This document shows positions 17,160 through 24,467 of a stretch of DNA of 64,000 nt, piece after piece. Within the stretch, counting starts at the first letter, position 1. Every line of letters starts with the position of its first letter. The translations under genes were made by a program, and so were the position numbers. Location: positions 60,915 to 124,914 of the forward strand of contig NZ_JAERRJ010000018.1 in NCBI RefSeq assembly GCF_016741815.1, read 5' to 3'. Below the pieces are notes generated by a model. That model was not told the DNA's origin, searched no databases, and worked only from the letters and a program-made list of their open reading frames with translations. Source of the DNA: Nocardia acididurans. GTDB lineage: Bacteria; Actinomycetota; Actinomycetes; Mycobacteriales; Mycobacteriaceae.

Positions 17160-17392
17160 AGATCGTATCGCCCGGGTTGAATCGGGGGTTCGATTTCGGG
17201 AACAACAAGGGCATGTCCTGCGTTGACCGAGCGCGATCCGGTGCGGATCCAGAGCATCCGGCCCGATCGGGGACCGGTGTACGCGTGACGTACACCACGG
17301 GCGGGGCGGCGCACCCCAGACCGATCCCACCCGGGATCGGCGCGGAGTGAGCCGGTCCGGGATATACGGAGTAAGGACGAGGGGAAGACGAC
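17160..17392 (+). promoter_or_regulatory. structured 5' leader of the DUF4193 gene
   Basis: A TATTGT -10-like box near 17147 would give a leader of about 230 nt. The leader holds two perfect hairpins: GGTGTACG/CGTACACC at 17276-17296 (loop CGTGA) and CCGATCCC/GGGATCGG at 17321-17340 (loop ACCC). Several GATCCGG/CCGGATC-like words lie further upstream. No gene frame was recognised in it. It matches no riboswitch class I know. Confidence 0.5.
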
Positions 17393-17695
17393 ATGGCAAC
17401 CGACTATGACGCACCACGGCGTAGTGAATCCGACGAAGTGTCGGAGGACTCGCTCGAGGAGCTGAAGGCTCGTCGCAACGAGGCACAGTCCGCCGTCGTG
17501 GATATCGACGAATCCGATACCGCGGAGTCGTTCGAGCTTCCCGGCGCGGATCTGTCGGAGGAGGTGCTCTCGGTTCGGGTCATCCCGAAGCAGGCCGATG
17601 AGTTCACCTGCTCCAGCTGCTTCCTTGTGCATCACCGCAGCCGGCTCGCCACCGAATCCGGTGGTCAGCTGATCTGCATGGACTGCGCGGCCTGA
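17393..17695 (+). CDS. DUF4193 protein, small zinc-ribbon-like
   Basis: 100 residues, acidic at the N-terminus (SDEVSEDSLEELKARRNEAQ). Four cysteines sit near the C-terminus as FTCSSCFLVHHRSRL and LICMDCAA, the C-x2-C...C-x2-C layout of a zinc ribbon. The family is conserved and restricted to actinobacteria (Rv2699c in M. tuberculosis); its function is unknown, but the RNA-polymerase-binding style of acidic region plus ribbon is suggestive. GAGGGG precedes the ATG. A long structured leader lies upstream. Confidence 0.92.
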   Translation: MATDYDAPRRSESDEVSEDSLEELKARRNEAQSAVVDIDESDTAESFELPGADLSEEVLSVRVIPKQADEFTCSSCFLVHHRSRLATESGGQLICMDCAA

Positions 17696-17723
17696 CCGCA
17701 CAGTCCTGAGCAGGGATATTCCG

Positions 17724-18236
17724 TCAGTCCGCGCTCGGTACGCCGAGCGCGGTCAAGACCTTCTCGGGCCGCCGAGTCGACACCAGCCAGTACGGGGTGG
17801 GGTCGTCGGGGTCATCGAGAACGAGTAGCACCAGCGGGCCGATCCAGGCCCGATGCTGGACGTAGGCGGCGGGGTCGAGTTGTCGGCCCAGCGCCGCGCT
17901 CTTCGCACTGGCCGGCACCGCAGCGGCCCGCGACACGAAAGTAGCGGGCAGGTGGGCTTTGTCCACCCGTAGCTCCGGGGTGCCGGCCGAGTCGAGGGCC
18001 ACCTCCACCGTATGTCGGGAGAACCACAGCAGCACCCACACCGCGATGGCGAACAGCGCCACGTAGGGCAGCCATGCCCGGATCCCCGGTGCGCCCATGT
18101 GGATTTCGGCCGCCAGCAAGCCGGCGATACCGAGGCCGATCGGCCACCACCACAGTGGCGCCCAGAGGCGTTCGCGGTACAGCGGCTTCGACGTTTGCTG
18201 GGATTCCATGCTCACCTGAGAGGACTGGTCGGACAC
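17724..18236 (-). CDS. DUF3093 membrane protein
   Basis: 170 residues. Two adjacent membrane helices (WWPIGLGIAGLLAAEI and WLPYVALFAIAVWVLLW, about residues 31-70) are followed by a globular cytosolic part ending with DPTPYWLVSTRRPEKVLTAL, a PH-like ending typical of DUF3093. Function unknown; Rv2698 is the positional equivalent. TAGTCT lies six nt before the GTG start, so the mRNA is probably leaderless. It is divergent from dut across only 52 bp. Confidence 0.9.
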   Translation of the reverse strand: MSDQSSQVSMESQQTSKPLYRERLWAPLWWWPIGLGIAGLLAAEIHMGAPGIRAWLPYVALFAIAVWVLLWFSRHTVEVALDSAGTPELRVDKAHLPATFVSRAAAVPASAKSAALGRQLDPAAYVQHRAWIGPLVLLVLDDPDDPTPYWLVSTRRPEKVLTALGVPSAD

Positions 18237-18242
18237 GACCCC

Positions 18243-18248
18243 AGACTA
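18243..18248 (-). promoter_or_regulatory. -10 box of leaderless DUF3093 mRNA (TAGTCT)
   Basis: TANNNT hexamer with 6-nt spacer to the GTG at 18236. It faces the dut promoter within the same 52 bp, so the two may interfere. Confidence 0.6.
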
Positions 18249-18274
18249 GGTCAATGAGCGCGGGGTCATACGCG

Positions 18275-18280
18275 TAGGCT
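18275..18280 (+). promoter_or_regulatory. -10 box of leaderless dut mRNA (TAGGCT)
   Basis: TANNNT hexamer with 8-nt spacer to the GTG start at 18289; no ribosome binding site is present, in line with leaderless translation. Confidence 0.6.
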
Positions 18281-18288
18281 CGGCGTAC

Positions 18289-18789
18289 GTGACCGGTATT
18301 CCACCTATTCGCCTGCTGCGGCTCGATCCCGGCATCCCCGTACCGACGCGTGCCCACGAGGGCGACGCGGGCGTGGACCTGTGCACCACCGAGGACGTCA
18401 TCATCGAACCGGGGGAGCGGGTGCTCGTCGGCACCGGTATCGCCGTCGCCCTCCCGATCGGGACGGTGGGGCTCATTCATCCCAGATCCGGGCTGGCCGC
18501 CAAACACGGCCTGTCCGTGGTCAACACCCCCGGCACGGTCGATGCCGGGTATCGGGGTGAGATCAAGGTATGCCTGATCAACCATGATCTCCGCACTCCG
18601 GTCGAGCTCCGGCGGGGTGACAGGATCGCGCAGCTGCTGGTGCAGAAGGTGGAGCTGGTCGATTTCGTGGAGGTCGACGCGCTCGACGAAACCGAGCGCG
18701 GCGCAGGAGGATACGGATCGAGCGGTGGGCACGCCAGCCTCGCCGCGGAGTCCGGTGGGGTGGGCCGTTCGGCCGGCAAGGAGGCATGA
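18289..18789 (+). CDS. dut: deoxyuridine 5'-triphosphate nucleotidohydrolase (dUTPase)
   Basis: 166 residues. Trimeric dUTPase that converts dUTP to dUMP and pyrophosphate, limiting uracil in DNA. All five motifs are present: AHEGDAGVDL, HPRSGLAAKHG, NTPGTVDAGYRGEI, RRGDRIAQLLVQK, and the Gly-rich C-terminal arm ERGAGGYGSSGGH. The GTG start is supported by the leaderless promoter. The stop TGA overlaps the ATG of the next gene, so dut and the DUF3710 gene are translationally coupled. Confidence 0.97.
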   Translation: MTGIPPIRLLRLDPGIPVPTRAHEGDAGVDLCTTEDVIIEPGERVLVGTGIAVALPIGTVGLIHPRSGLAAKHGLSVVNTPGTVDAGYRGEIKVCLINHDLRTPVELRRGDRIAQLLVQKVELVDFVEVDALDETERGAGGYGSSGGHASLAAESGGVGRSAGKEA

Positions 18790-19652
18790 CCATGGTGTTC
18801 GGACGCAAGAAGCGCACGGAGAGATCGGACGAGTCGCAGTACGAGGAGTACTCCGACTACGACGCCGAATACGACGAAGCCGACTACGACGACGAGGAAT
18901 TCGACGACGCCGGCTACGACGACGAACCGGCCGCGGCGGCCCCGGTGGGCGACCGCGTCGGTCCCTACGACTACGAGGACGTCGCCGACCGGCTCGAGAC
19001 CGTCGCCGACCAGCGCCTGGATCTGGGCTCGGTCATCGTGCCGGTGCCGCCGGGCGGGCAGCTGCAGGTCGAGATGACCCCCGACGGCACCCCGCAGGCC
19101 GTGCACCTGGCCACCCAGCACGGCCGCATCACCGTCGCCGCCTATGCCGCGCCCAAGTCGCCCGGCCAATGGCGTTCGGTGGCAGCCGATCTCGCCGAGA
19201 CGCTGCGCAAGGACGGCGCGACGGTGTCGGTGCAGAACGGCCCCTGGGGTCGTGAGCTGCACGCCGTCACCGAGGGCGCGGACCTGCGCTTCATCGGTGT
19301 CGACGGCTTCCGCTGGATGCTGCGCCTGGTCGCCGCCGGACCGTCCGGCTCGGCCGACGAGAACACCCCGCTGATCGCCGCCGCCCGCGCCATCCTCGGC
19401 GAGACGGTGGTCCGGCGCGGCGACGAACCGCTCCCGGTGCGCGAACCGCTGCCGGTGGTCCTACCCCAGGAGCTGGCCGACCAGCTCGCCGCCGCGCACC
19501 AGCAGCAGTTGCAGGCGCAGCAGCAGGCCATGGCCGCCCAGCTCGCCGCCATGCAGGGCGGGCAGCCCTACCAGGGCGTCACGCCGCCGGCCGGTCAGGA
19601 GCCGCGTCGCGGCGCCGAGGGCTCGGCCATGCAGCAGCTCGGCCTGAATTAA
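18786..19652 (+). CDS. DUF3710 protein
   Basis: 288 residues. The first 50 are a Tyr/Asp/Glu-rich repeat (units such as YDAEYDEADYDDEEFDD), then a compact DUF3710 domain (LDLGSVIVPVPPGGQLQVEM and GPWGRELHAVTEGADLRFIG), then a Gln/Ala-rich tail from about residue 225. Actinobacterial family of unknown function (Rv2696c). The N-terminal acidic-aromatic repeat is probably disordered. The start overlaps the dut stop; an ATG two codons later is also possible. Confidence 0.92.
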   Translation: MTMVFGRKKRTERSDESQYEEYSDYDAEYDEADYDDEEFDDAGYDDEPAAAAPVGDRVGPYDYEDVADRLETVADQRLDLGSVIVPVPPGGQLQVEMTPDGTPQAVHLATQHGRITVAAYAAPKSPGQWRSVAADLAETLRKDGATVSVQNGPWGRELHAVTEGADLRFIGVDGFRWMLRLVAAGPSGSADENTPLIAAARAILGETVVRRGDEPLPVREPLPVVLPQELADQLAAAHQQQLQAQQQAMAAQLAAMQGGQPYQGVTPPAGQEPRRGAEGSAMQQLGLN

Positions 19653-19666
19653 GGCCCGCTGAAAAC

Positions 19667-19706
19667 ACACAGCGACCTTCGCACCCACGGGTGCGGAGGT
19701 CGCTGT
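19667..19706. terminator. bidirectional hairpin terminator
   Basis: ACAGCGACCTTCGCACCC pairs with GGTGCGGAGGTCGCTGT around a 3-nt loop, with one unpaired position. It lies between the DUF3710 stop and the stop of the convergent hydrolase gene, and its plus-strand left side is preceded by GAAAACAC. Confidence 0.75.
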
Positions 19707-19728
19707 CGTTCGCGGGCGTGGCAGGGGT

Positions 19729-20520
19729 TCAGGTGTGCGGTGCGTCGCCCGTGGAGTCGGTCAGCGCGGCGAGGCCGAGGCGGCCGAGAACGGCTGGGTC
19801 CGCGCCCAATTCGTCGAGTGTGATGCGGTGCAGGGTGGCGTGCGGGATGAGAGATGCCCAACGTTCGGCGACGGCGAGGGGATGAACCGGGTCGTCGACG
19901 GCCGTGATGATCGCCACGGGAACGCTCACTGCGCTCAGCAGGTCCGGTTCGGGCCAGCGGTAGGCGGCGGCCTCCTCCAAAGCGGCTGGGAGATCCGGCC
20001 ATTGGGATCGCCAGGAGCGGGTGAGCGCTTCGGCCAGCCAGGCGGGGCTCGAGGAGCGCATGAGGTCGAGGACGGTGTCCAGGCCGTCGTTGCGCAGGGC
20101 CGAGGCGGTGGCGGCGGCGCTGAGGGCGGCCGGGCAGCCGGTGGTGTCCGCGCCCGTCCACGCGGGCAGGGCCGCGATCACCCCGGTGACCGAATCCGGA
20201 TGGCGGGCAGCCCAATCCACCGCCACGGCCGCGCCGAGGGAGATGCCCGCCACCAGGATCGGCCCGTCGGCGGATGCTTTCGCCAGGGCGTCCCGGTAGC
20301 TCGCGATGACGCGCAAGGGGTCCGGATCGATCGCCGCGCAGGGCAATCCCGCCGTACCGCAGGCGGATTCGAAGGCGCGCGCGGCGAAGTGCGCGTCGGA
20401 GCCGGTGCCGGGCAGTGCGACCGCCGCGACGGGCCGACGTGGCGCGGTGGATATCGGGCCGGGTGGCGCCGCGGTTGCCGGGGCGGGGGCGGTGGGGATC
20501 GGGCCGGGTACATCGGGCAC
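19729..20520 (-). CDS. alpha/beta hydrolase (Rv2695-like)
   Basis: 263 residues from the GTG at 20520. The fold begins with VAAVALPGTGSDAHFAARAF; the nucleophile elbow is ILVAGISLGAAVAVDWA (G-x-S-x-G), followed by a DDPVHPLAVAERWASLI segment carrying the Asp, and a C-terminal TLDELGADP. Substrate unknown. A longer frame to 20706 exists, but it would overlap the divergent OB-fold gene and adds a Pro/Ala stretch. The GTG at 20520 has TACGCT six nt upstream, a leaderless signal, and is preferred. Confidence 0.85.
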   Translation of the reverse strand: MPDVPGPIPTAPAPATAAPPGPISTAPRRPVAAVALPGTGSDAHFAARAFESACGTAGLPCAAIDPDPLRVIASYRDALAKASADGPILVAGISLGAAVAVDWAARHPDSVTGVIAALPAWTGADTTGCPAALSAAATASALRNDGLDTVLDLMRSSSPAWLAEALTRSWRSQWPDLPAALEEAAAYRWPEPDLLSAVSVPVAIITAVDDPVHPLAVAERWASLIPHATLHRITLDELGADPAVLGRLGLAALTDSTGDAPHT

Positions 20521-20526
20521 CGGCCG

Positions 20527-20532
20527 AGCGTA
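20527..20532 (-). promoter_or_regulatory. -10 box of leaderless hydrolase mRNA (TACGCT)
   Basis: TANNNT hexamer with 6-nt spacer to the GTG at 20520. It decides the start of the hydrolase gene against a longer frame. Confidence 0.55.
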
Positions 20533-20680
20533 CTGGGCGGGGCACGCGTGGCATGGGTCGGCCGTGGCCTCTACAGTGGCGGTGTACGGCCACAGCCGGG
20601 AAGTGTGGGCAGACACCCACCAGGTTTGTGGGAAGACAACGACGTGAGACCCACGCCGTCTTGCTAGGAGAACGTGCAAG

Positions 20681-21076
20681 ATGCCATCCGCGGGTGGGAA
20701 AGACACCCCCTCGGGCTATTTCCGGCGGCTCAGCCGCCGTCTGACCGAGGATCTGGATCGTTTGGACGCCGAGGAGCTCGCCGAAACGTCGGAGGCGTCG
20801 GGGGCTTGCCGGGCGTCGGAGTGCCGCCGTGGCGAAGAGGTCACCATGCTCGGCAGATTGCGTAGCGTGGAGGCCTGTTCGAAGCAGGCGGGCGCGGAGA
20901 TCGTGGCGGAGTTCTTCGACGGCACCGATTCCGTCGCGCTGGTGTGGATCGGGCGGCGTCGCATACCGGGAATCGAGCCGGGCCGCCGTATTCTGGTCCG
21001 CGGCCGCATCGGTGAACGCGACGGCGGCAAAAAGGTGATCTTCAACCCCTACTACGAACTTCGTGAGAATTCCTGA
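20681..21076 (+). CDS. OB-fold nucleic-acid-binding-type protein (Rv2694c-like)
   Basis: 131 residues. After about 45 variable residues with an Asp/Glu-rich helix, an OB-fold follows: TMLGRLRSVEACSKQAGAEI, VALVWIGRRRIPGIEPGRRI and LVRGRIGERDGGKKVIFNP. This resembles the RecG-wedge/tRNA-anticodon OB family. Partner and ligand are unknown. GGAGAA precedes the ATG. Only 3 nt separate its stop from the next start, so it is in an operon with the DUF3159 gene. A TACAGT -10-like box near 20573 would give a leader of about 100 nt. Confidence 0.88.
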   Translation: MPSAGGKDTPSGYFRRLSRRLTEDLDRLDAEELAETSEASGACRASECRRGEEVTMLGRLRSVEACSKQAGAEIVAEFFDGTDSVALVWIGRRRIPGIEPGRRILVRGRIGERDGGKKVIFNPYYELRENS

Positions 21077-21079
21077 CGT

Positions 21080-21871
21080 ATGCCGATACCCAGCAGCAGC
21101 GACGGGGGCTATGAGCCCGCCGTGACCCGAGGCGACCTCGACGACCCCACCGCGGCGGCATTCGCCGACGCCGAGGCCGAGCTCGCCCGCCCCGATCATC
21201 CGCACTCGGATCTGCGCACCGAATTCGAGGAGAAGATCGAGGAAGAGGTCGAACAGTCGCTGCTGGAGCAGCTGGGCGGTATCAGCGGCCTGGTCTACTC
21301 GTCGCTGCCGGTGCTGGTGTTCGTGCCGATCAACACCTGGCTCGGTCTGACCACCGCCATCTGGGCGGCGCTGGGCGTGGCGTCCGCGATCCTGATCTGG
21401 CGGCTGGTGCGGCGGGGTCCGATCCAGCCGGCCATCTCCGGTTTCCTGGGCGTGGGCATCTGCGCGTTCATCGCCTACCGGATGGGAGAAGCCAAGGGGT
21501 TCTTCCTGTTCGGCATCTGGGCGAGCCTGGTGTACGCGGGCGCGTTCCTGCTGTCGCTGATCGTGCGGTGGCCGCTGGCGGGTGTCATCTGGGGTGTGCT
21601 GAACGGGCACGGCACCGACTGGCGTTCCGATCGCCGGGCCATGCGCCTCTACGATCTGGCGACCGCGGTGTGGGTGGTGGTGTTCGCGGCGCGTTTCGCG
21701 GTGCAGGACCACTTCTACAGCACCGACAGCACGGGCATGCTCGCCGTGGCGCGTATTGCCATGGGTTGGCCGTTGACCGCGATCGCGCTGGGTGTCACCT
21801 GGTGGGCGGTCCGCAAAGCCGGTCATCTGCCTGCTGATACACCCAAGGCAAAGGCTTTGCGCGACAACTGA
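21080..21871 (+). CDS. DUF3159 membrane protein
   Basis: 263 residues. A cytosolic acidic N-part of about 70 residues (EFEEKIEEEVEQSLLEQLGG looks like a coiled helix) precedes five or six membrane helices from SSLPVLVFVPINTWLGL onwards. Loops carry the family words RRGPIQPAISGF and RRAMRLYDLATAVW. Conserved in Mycobacteriales (Rv2693c), function unknown; often compared with intracellular septation/permease-like proteins. Operon partner of the OB-fold gene. Confidence 0.9.
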   Translation: MPIPSSSDGGYEPAVTRGDLDDPTAAAFADAEAELARPDHPHSDLRTEFEEKIEEEVEQSLLEQLGGISGLVYSSLPVLVFVPINTWLGLTTAIWAALGVASAILIWRLVRRGPIQPAISGFLGVGICAFIAYRMGEAKGFFLFGIWASLVYAGAFLLSLIVRWPLAGVIWGVLNGHGTDWRSDRRAMRLYDLATAVWVVVFAARFAVQDHFYSTDSTGMLAVARIAMGWPLTAIALGVTWWAVRKAGHLPADTPKAKALRDN

Positions 21872-22085
21872 TTTCGCAAGATCCGGGTAACTCGTCGGGG
21901 ACGTCCGAAATTGGATTGCTCCTGACAGTGGGCACGGGTGCGAAACGGTCGACGTCTATCAGCCGCCCGCTGAATATTCGGGGAGGCGGAACAGGGGGTA
22001 CCCACCCCCACCCCTGGGGTATCTATTTCGGCGGCCCGGTTCATCGCACGATCGTCTCGAGACGAAACGGCGAAAGGATCGCGGA

Positions 22086-22787
22086 GTGATTACCGACGGC
22101 AAGGCAGTGGCAGCGTCGCAGGACCGTGGCGAGGGGCTCGGTGTGACGGTGCAGACGACAGCCTCGCGCCGGCATCCGGCAGGGCGGGGAGCCAAGAACA
22201 ACAGTGCGGCGACGTCGGAGTCCCGGCGTGCCGCAGCCGAATTGGAGAAGTTGATCGGTCCGGCCGCCGGTGGCGACCGGGCGGCGGTCTCGGAGATTCT
22301 GAAGATCGTCTACCCGCTGGTGCGGCGCTACTGCGCGGCCCGCATGAGCGGCGCGGCGCATCTGCACGTCACCGCCGACGACGTGGCCCAGGAGATCTGC
22401 CTGGCCACCGTGCAGGCCATCCCGCGTTACCGGGATCAGGGCAAGTCCTTCCTGGCCTTCGTGTACGGCATCTCGGCCAACAAGGTCGCCGACGCCTTCC
22501 GGCGGGCGCAGCTGCACCCGGCCTACCCGGTGGCGGAGTTCCCGGACGCCCCGGTGAACGAGGCGGGCCCGGAGGAGCGTGCGCTCGCGACCGAAACCCG
22601 GGAGGCCACACGGGAACTCATGAAGGTGCTGGCGCCCACCCACCGTGAGGTGCTGGTGATGCGCATCGTGCTCGGCTGGACCGCGGCGCAGACCGCCGAG
22701 GCCATCGGCACCAGCCCGGGGGTCGTGCGGGTGATGCAGCATCGCGCGCTGAACAAGCTGCGCGCGGAATTGAAGGCCGCTTCCTGA
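22086..22787 (+). CDS. SigD/ShbA-type sigma-70 factor
   Basis: 233 residues. A variable N-part of about 55 residues precedes region 2 (LHVTADDVAQEICLATVQAI and FLAFVYGISANKVADAFRRA) and region 4 (LAPTHREVLVMRIVLGWTAA then EAIGTSPGVVRVMQHRALNK). The region-2 words match SigD of M. tuberculosis and ShbA of Streptomyces, which drives transcription of the primary sigma gene. In those species the gene lies near guaB with an anti-sigma gene; here no anti-sigma gene is adjacent and it sits between DUF3159 and ceoC. GTG start at 22086 is the first in frame; residues 1-50 may not be needed. Confidence 0.85.
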   Translation: MITDGKAVAASQDRGEGLGVTVQTTASRRHPAGRGAKNNSAATSESRRAAAELEKLIGPAAGGDRAAVSEILKIVYPLVRRYCAARMSGAAHLHVTADDVAQEICLATVQAIPRYRDQGKSFLAFVYGISANKVADAFRRAQLHPAYPVAEFPDAPVNEAGPEERALATETREATRELMKVLAPTHREVLVMRIVLGWTAAQTAEAIGTSPGVVRVMQHRALNKLRAELKAAS

Positions 22788-22811
22788 GATTCGGCGCGGG
22801 CAGCGTGAATC

Positions 22812-22830
22812 GGGCGCAGGGGGTGCGCCC
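22812..22830. terminator. hairpin between sigma factor and ceoC
   Basis: GGGCGCA and TGCGCCC around GGGGG, extended by one more C/G pair. It is located between two convergent genes. Confidence 0.65.
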
Positions 22831-22873
22831 GCTCAACGTCACCGCGTCGAATTCTCTTCCGGTCGAGGCGAAC

Positions 22874-23575
22874 TCAGGCGGTCAGGTCGGCGTCGACGCT
22901 GACGTCACCGCCGAAACCATTGGTGCTGAAGGCTTTCCGAAGGTCGTCTTCGGCTTCCACGGAGGCGACGAACAGCAGTTCGTCCTCGCCCTCCAGTGGA
23001 TCGTCGGCCTGGGGGACGATGACCCGGCCGCCGCGCAGGATGCTCACCAGTGCGGCATTGCGCGGCAGATTCAAGACGCGAACGGCCTTGCCCGCCAAGG
23101 GGGTATCGGTGGGCAGCGTGATCTCCACCAGATTGGCCTGGCCCTGTCGCAGGGTCATGAGCCGCACCAGATCACCCACGGAGACGGCCTCTTCCACGAG
23201 GGAGGCGAGCAGTCGCGGCGTGGAGACGGCCACGTCCACACCCCATGAGGTGTCGAAGAGCCATTCGTTGCGCGGATCGTTGACGCGCGCCACCACCCGC
23301 CGCACCCCGAATTCGGTTTTGGCGAGCAGGCTGAACACCAGGTTCACCTTGTCGTCGCCGGTGGCGGCGATGACCACGTCGTAGGTTTCCAGTTCCGCCT
23401 CTTCGAGCGTCTCGAGCTCGCAGGCGTCGGCATGCGTCCAGACGGCGGTGGGGGCGATGGTGGGATCGATGTGGTCGAGGCGGCGTTCCAGCAGCATGAC
23501 GTTGTGGCCGCCGCGCAGGAGTTCCTGGGCGATGGATCGGCCGACGGCGCCGGCTCCCGCAATGGCTACCTTCAT
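22874..23575 (-). CDS. ceoC: TrkA-type potassium uptake regulator subunit CeoC
   Basis: 233 residues. N-terminal RCK Rossmann domain (MKVAIAGAGAVGRSIAQELL) with conserved DACELETLEEAELETYDVV and VVARVNDPRNEWLF, and a C-terminal RCK_C domain (ANLVEITLPTDTPLAGKAVR). TrkA proteins bind NAD(H)/nucleotide and gate K+ channels or transporters at the membrane. It starts 2 nt after the ceoB stop, so the pair is co-translated. It ends with a low-complexity tail FGGDVSVDADLTA. Confidence 0.95.
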   Translation of the reverse strand: MKVAIAGAGAVGRSIAQELLRGGHNVMLLERRLDHIDPTIAPTAVWTHADACELETLEEAELETYDVVIAATGDDKVNLVFSLLAKTEFGVRRVVARVNDPRNEWLFDTSWGVDVAVSTPRLLASLVEEAVSVGDLVRLMTLRQGQANLVEITLPTDTPLAGKAVRVLNLPRNAALVSILRGGRVIVPQADDPLEGEDELLFVASVEAEDDLRKAFSTNGFGGDVSVDADLTA

Positions 23576-23577
23576 GA

Positions 23578-24243
23578 TCAGTCCTCGCTCGCGGGGGGAT
23601 TTCCGGCCAGGGCGACGGCTTCGCCGACCGAGCCCGAGGTGGCGGCGACGTAGACGGTGTCGTCGGCCTGCAGCACGGTTTTGCCGTTGGGCAGCACGCC
23701 CTGCCCGAAGCGGATGAGGAACGAGACCCGAGCGCCGATCGCCTCCTCCAGGGAATGCACGGTACGCCCGTACCAGTCCTCGTGCAGTACGAGTTCGGTG
23801 ACGGCGACGGTGCCGGTGGGGTCGCGCCAGGTGGTGGTGCTCTGATCCGACACCAGATTGCGCAGGAATCGATCGGTGGTCCACGGCACGGTGGCGATGG
23901 TCGGAATGCCCAGGCGTTCGTACACGGCGGCGCGTTTGGCGTCGTAGATGCGGGCCACGACGCGTTCCACGCCGAAGGTCTCCCGGGCCACGCGGGCGGA
24001 GATGATGTTGGAGTTGTCGCCGGAGGACACCGCGGCGAAGGCCCCGGCGCGTTCGATTCCGGCGCGGGTCAAGACATCCCGGTCGAATCCCACCCCGGTG
24101 ACGCACAGGCCGGGGAAGTCGCGGCCCAGCCGCAGGAAGGCGCTCGAATTCTGATCGATCACAGCGACCTCGTGGCCGATGCGGACCAGGGCGCGCGCGA
24201 GTGAGGATCCCACTCGTCCACACCCCATGATCACTACGTACAC
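23578..24243 (-). CDS. ceoB: TrkA-type potassium uptake regulator subunit CeoB
   Basis: 221 residues from the GTG at 24243. It has the nucleotide-binding loop VYVVIMGCGRVGSSLARAL, the acidic-end strand EVAVIDQN, a conserved GDNSNIISARVARETFGV and the RCK_C half (VTELVLHEDWYGRTVHSLEE). A longer frame to 24396 is open, but the GTG places the first strand exactly at the start, as in mycobacterial CeoB. Upstream lies a 224-bp gap shared with the divergent permease, holding one dyad (GGTTGCT/AGCAACC). Confidence 0.94.
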   Translation of the reverse strand: MYVVIMGCGRVGSSLARALVRIGHEVAVIDQNSSAFLRLGRDFPGLCVTGVGFDRDVLTRAGIERAGAFAAVSSGDNSNIISARVARETFGVERVVARIYDAKRAAVYERLGIPTIATVPWTTDRFLRNLVSDQSTTTWRDPTGTVAVTELVLHEDWYGRTVHSLEEAIGARVSFLIRFGQGVLPNGKTVLQADDTVYVAATSGSVGEAVALAGNPPASED

Positions 24244-24454
24244 CGTGCGAACCCCATCTCCCGAAAACTGTGGCGTGCGGTCTGGTTGCTCCTGTCCGGG
24301 CAGCAACCGTACCGCTCGAGTTTTTCCCGAGGCACGTTCCCCCTCCGGTGAACGTTCAAACCGGAACCGGGAAAACCTCACAGTCTTCATGGCCACCCTA
24401 CGGCTCCCGCCCGACTCGCGCCGCGCCGCGGAAACCGGTGCGCTCGCGCTGCCT

Positions 24455-24460
24455 TATGCT
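24455..24460 (+). promoter_or_regulatory. -10 box of leaderless permease mRNA (TATGCT)
   Basis: TANNNT hexamer with 7-nt spacer to the GTG at 24468. It supports that GTG over the out-of-frame ATG at 24464. Confidence 0.6.
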
Positions 24461-24467
24461 CGCATGA

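Noticed and set aside
24244..24467. Possible c-di-AMP (ydaO) riboswitch in the ceoB/permease gap
   Set aside because: The GGTTGCT/AGCAACC dyad is present, but the conserved ydaO core words could not be found on either strand, and the permease appears leaderless.
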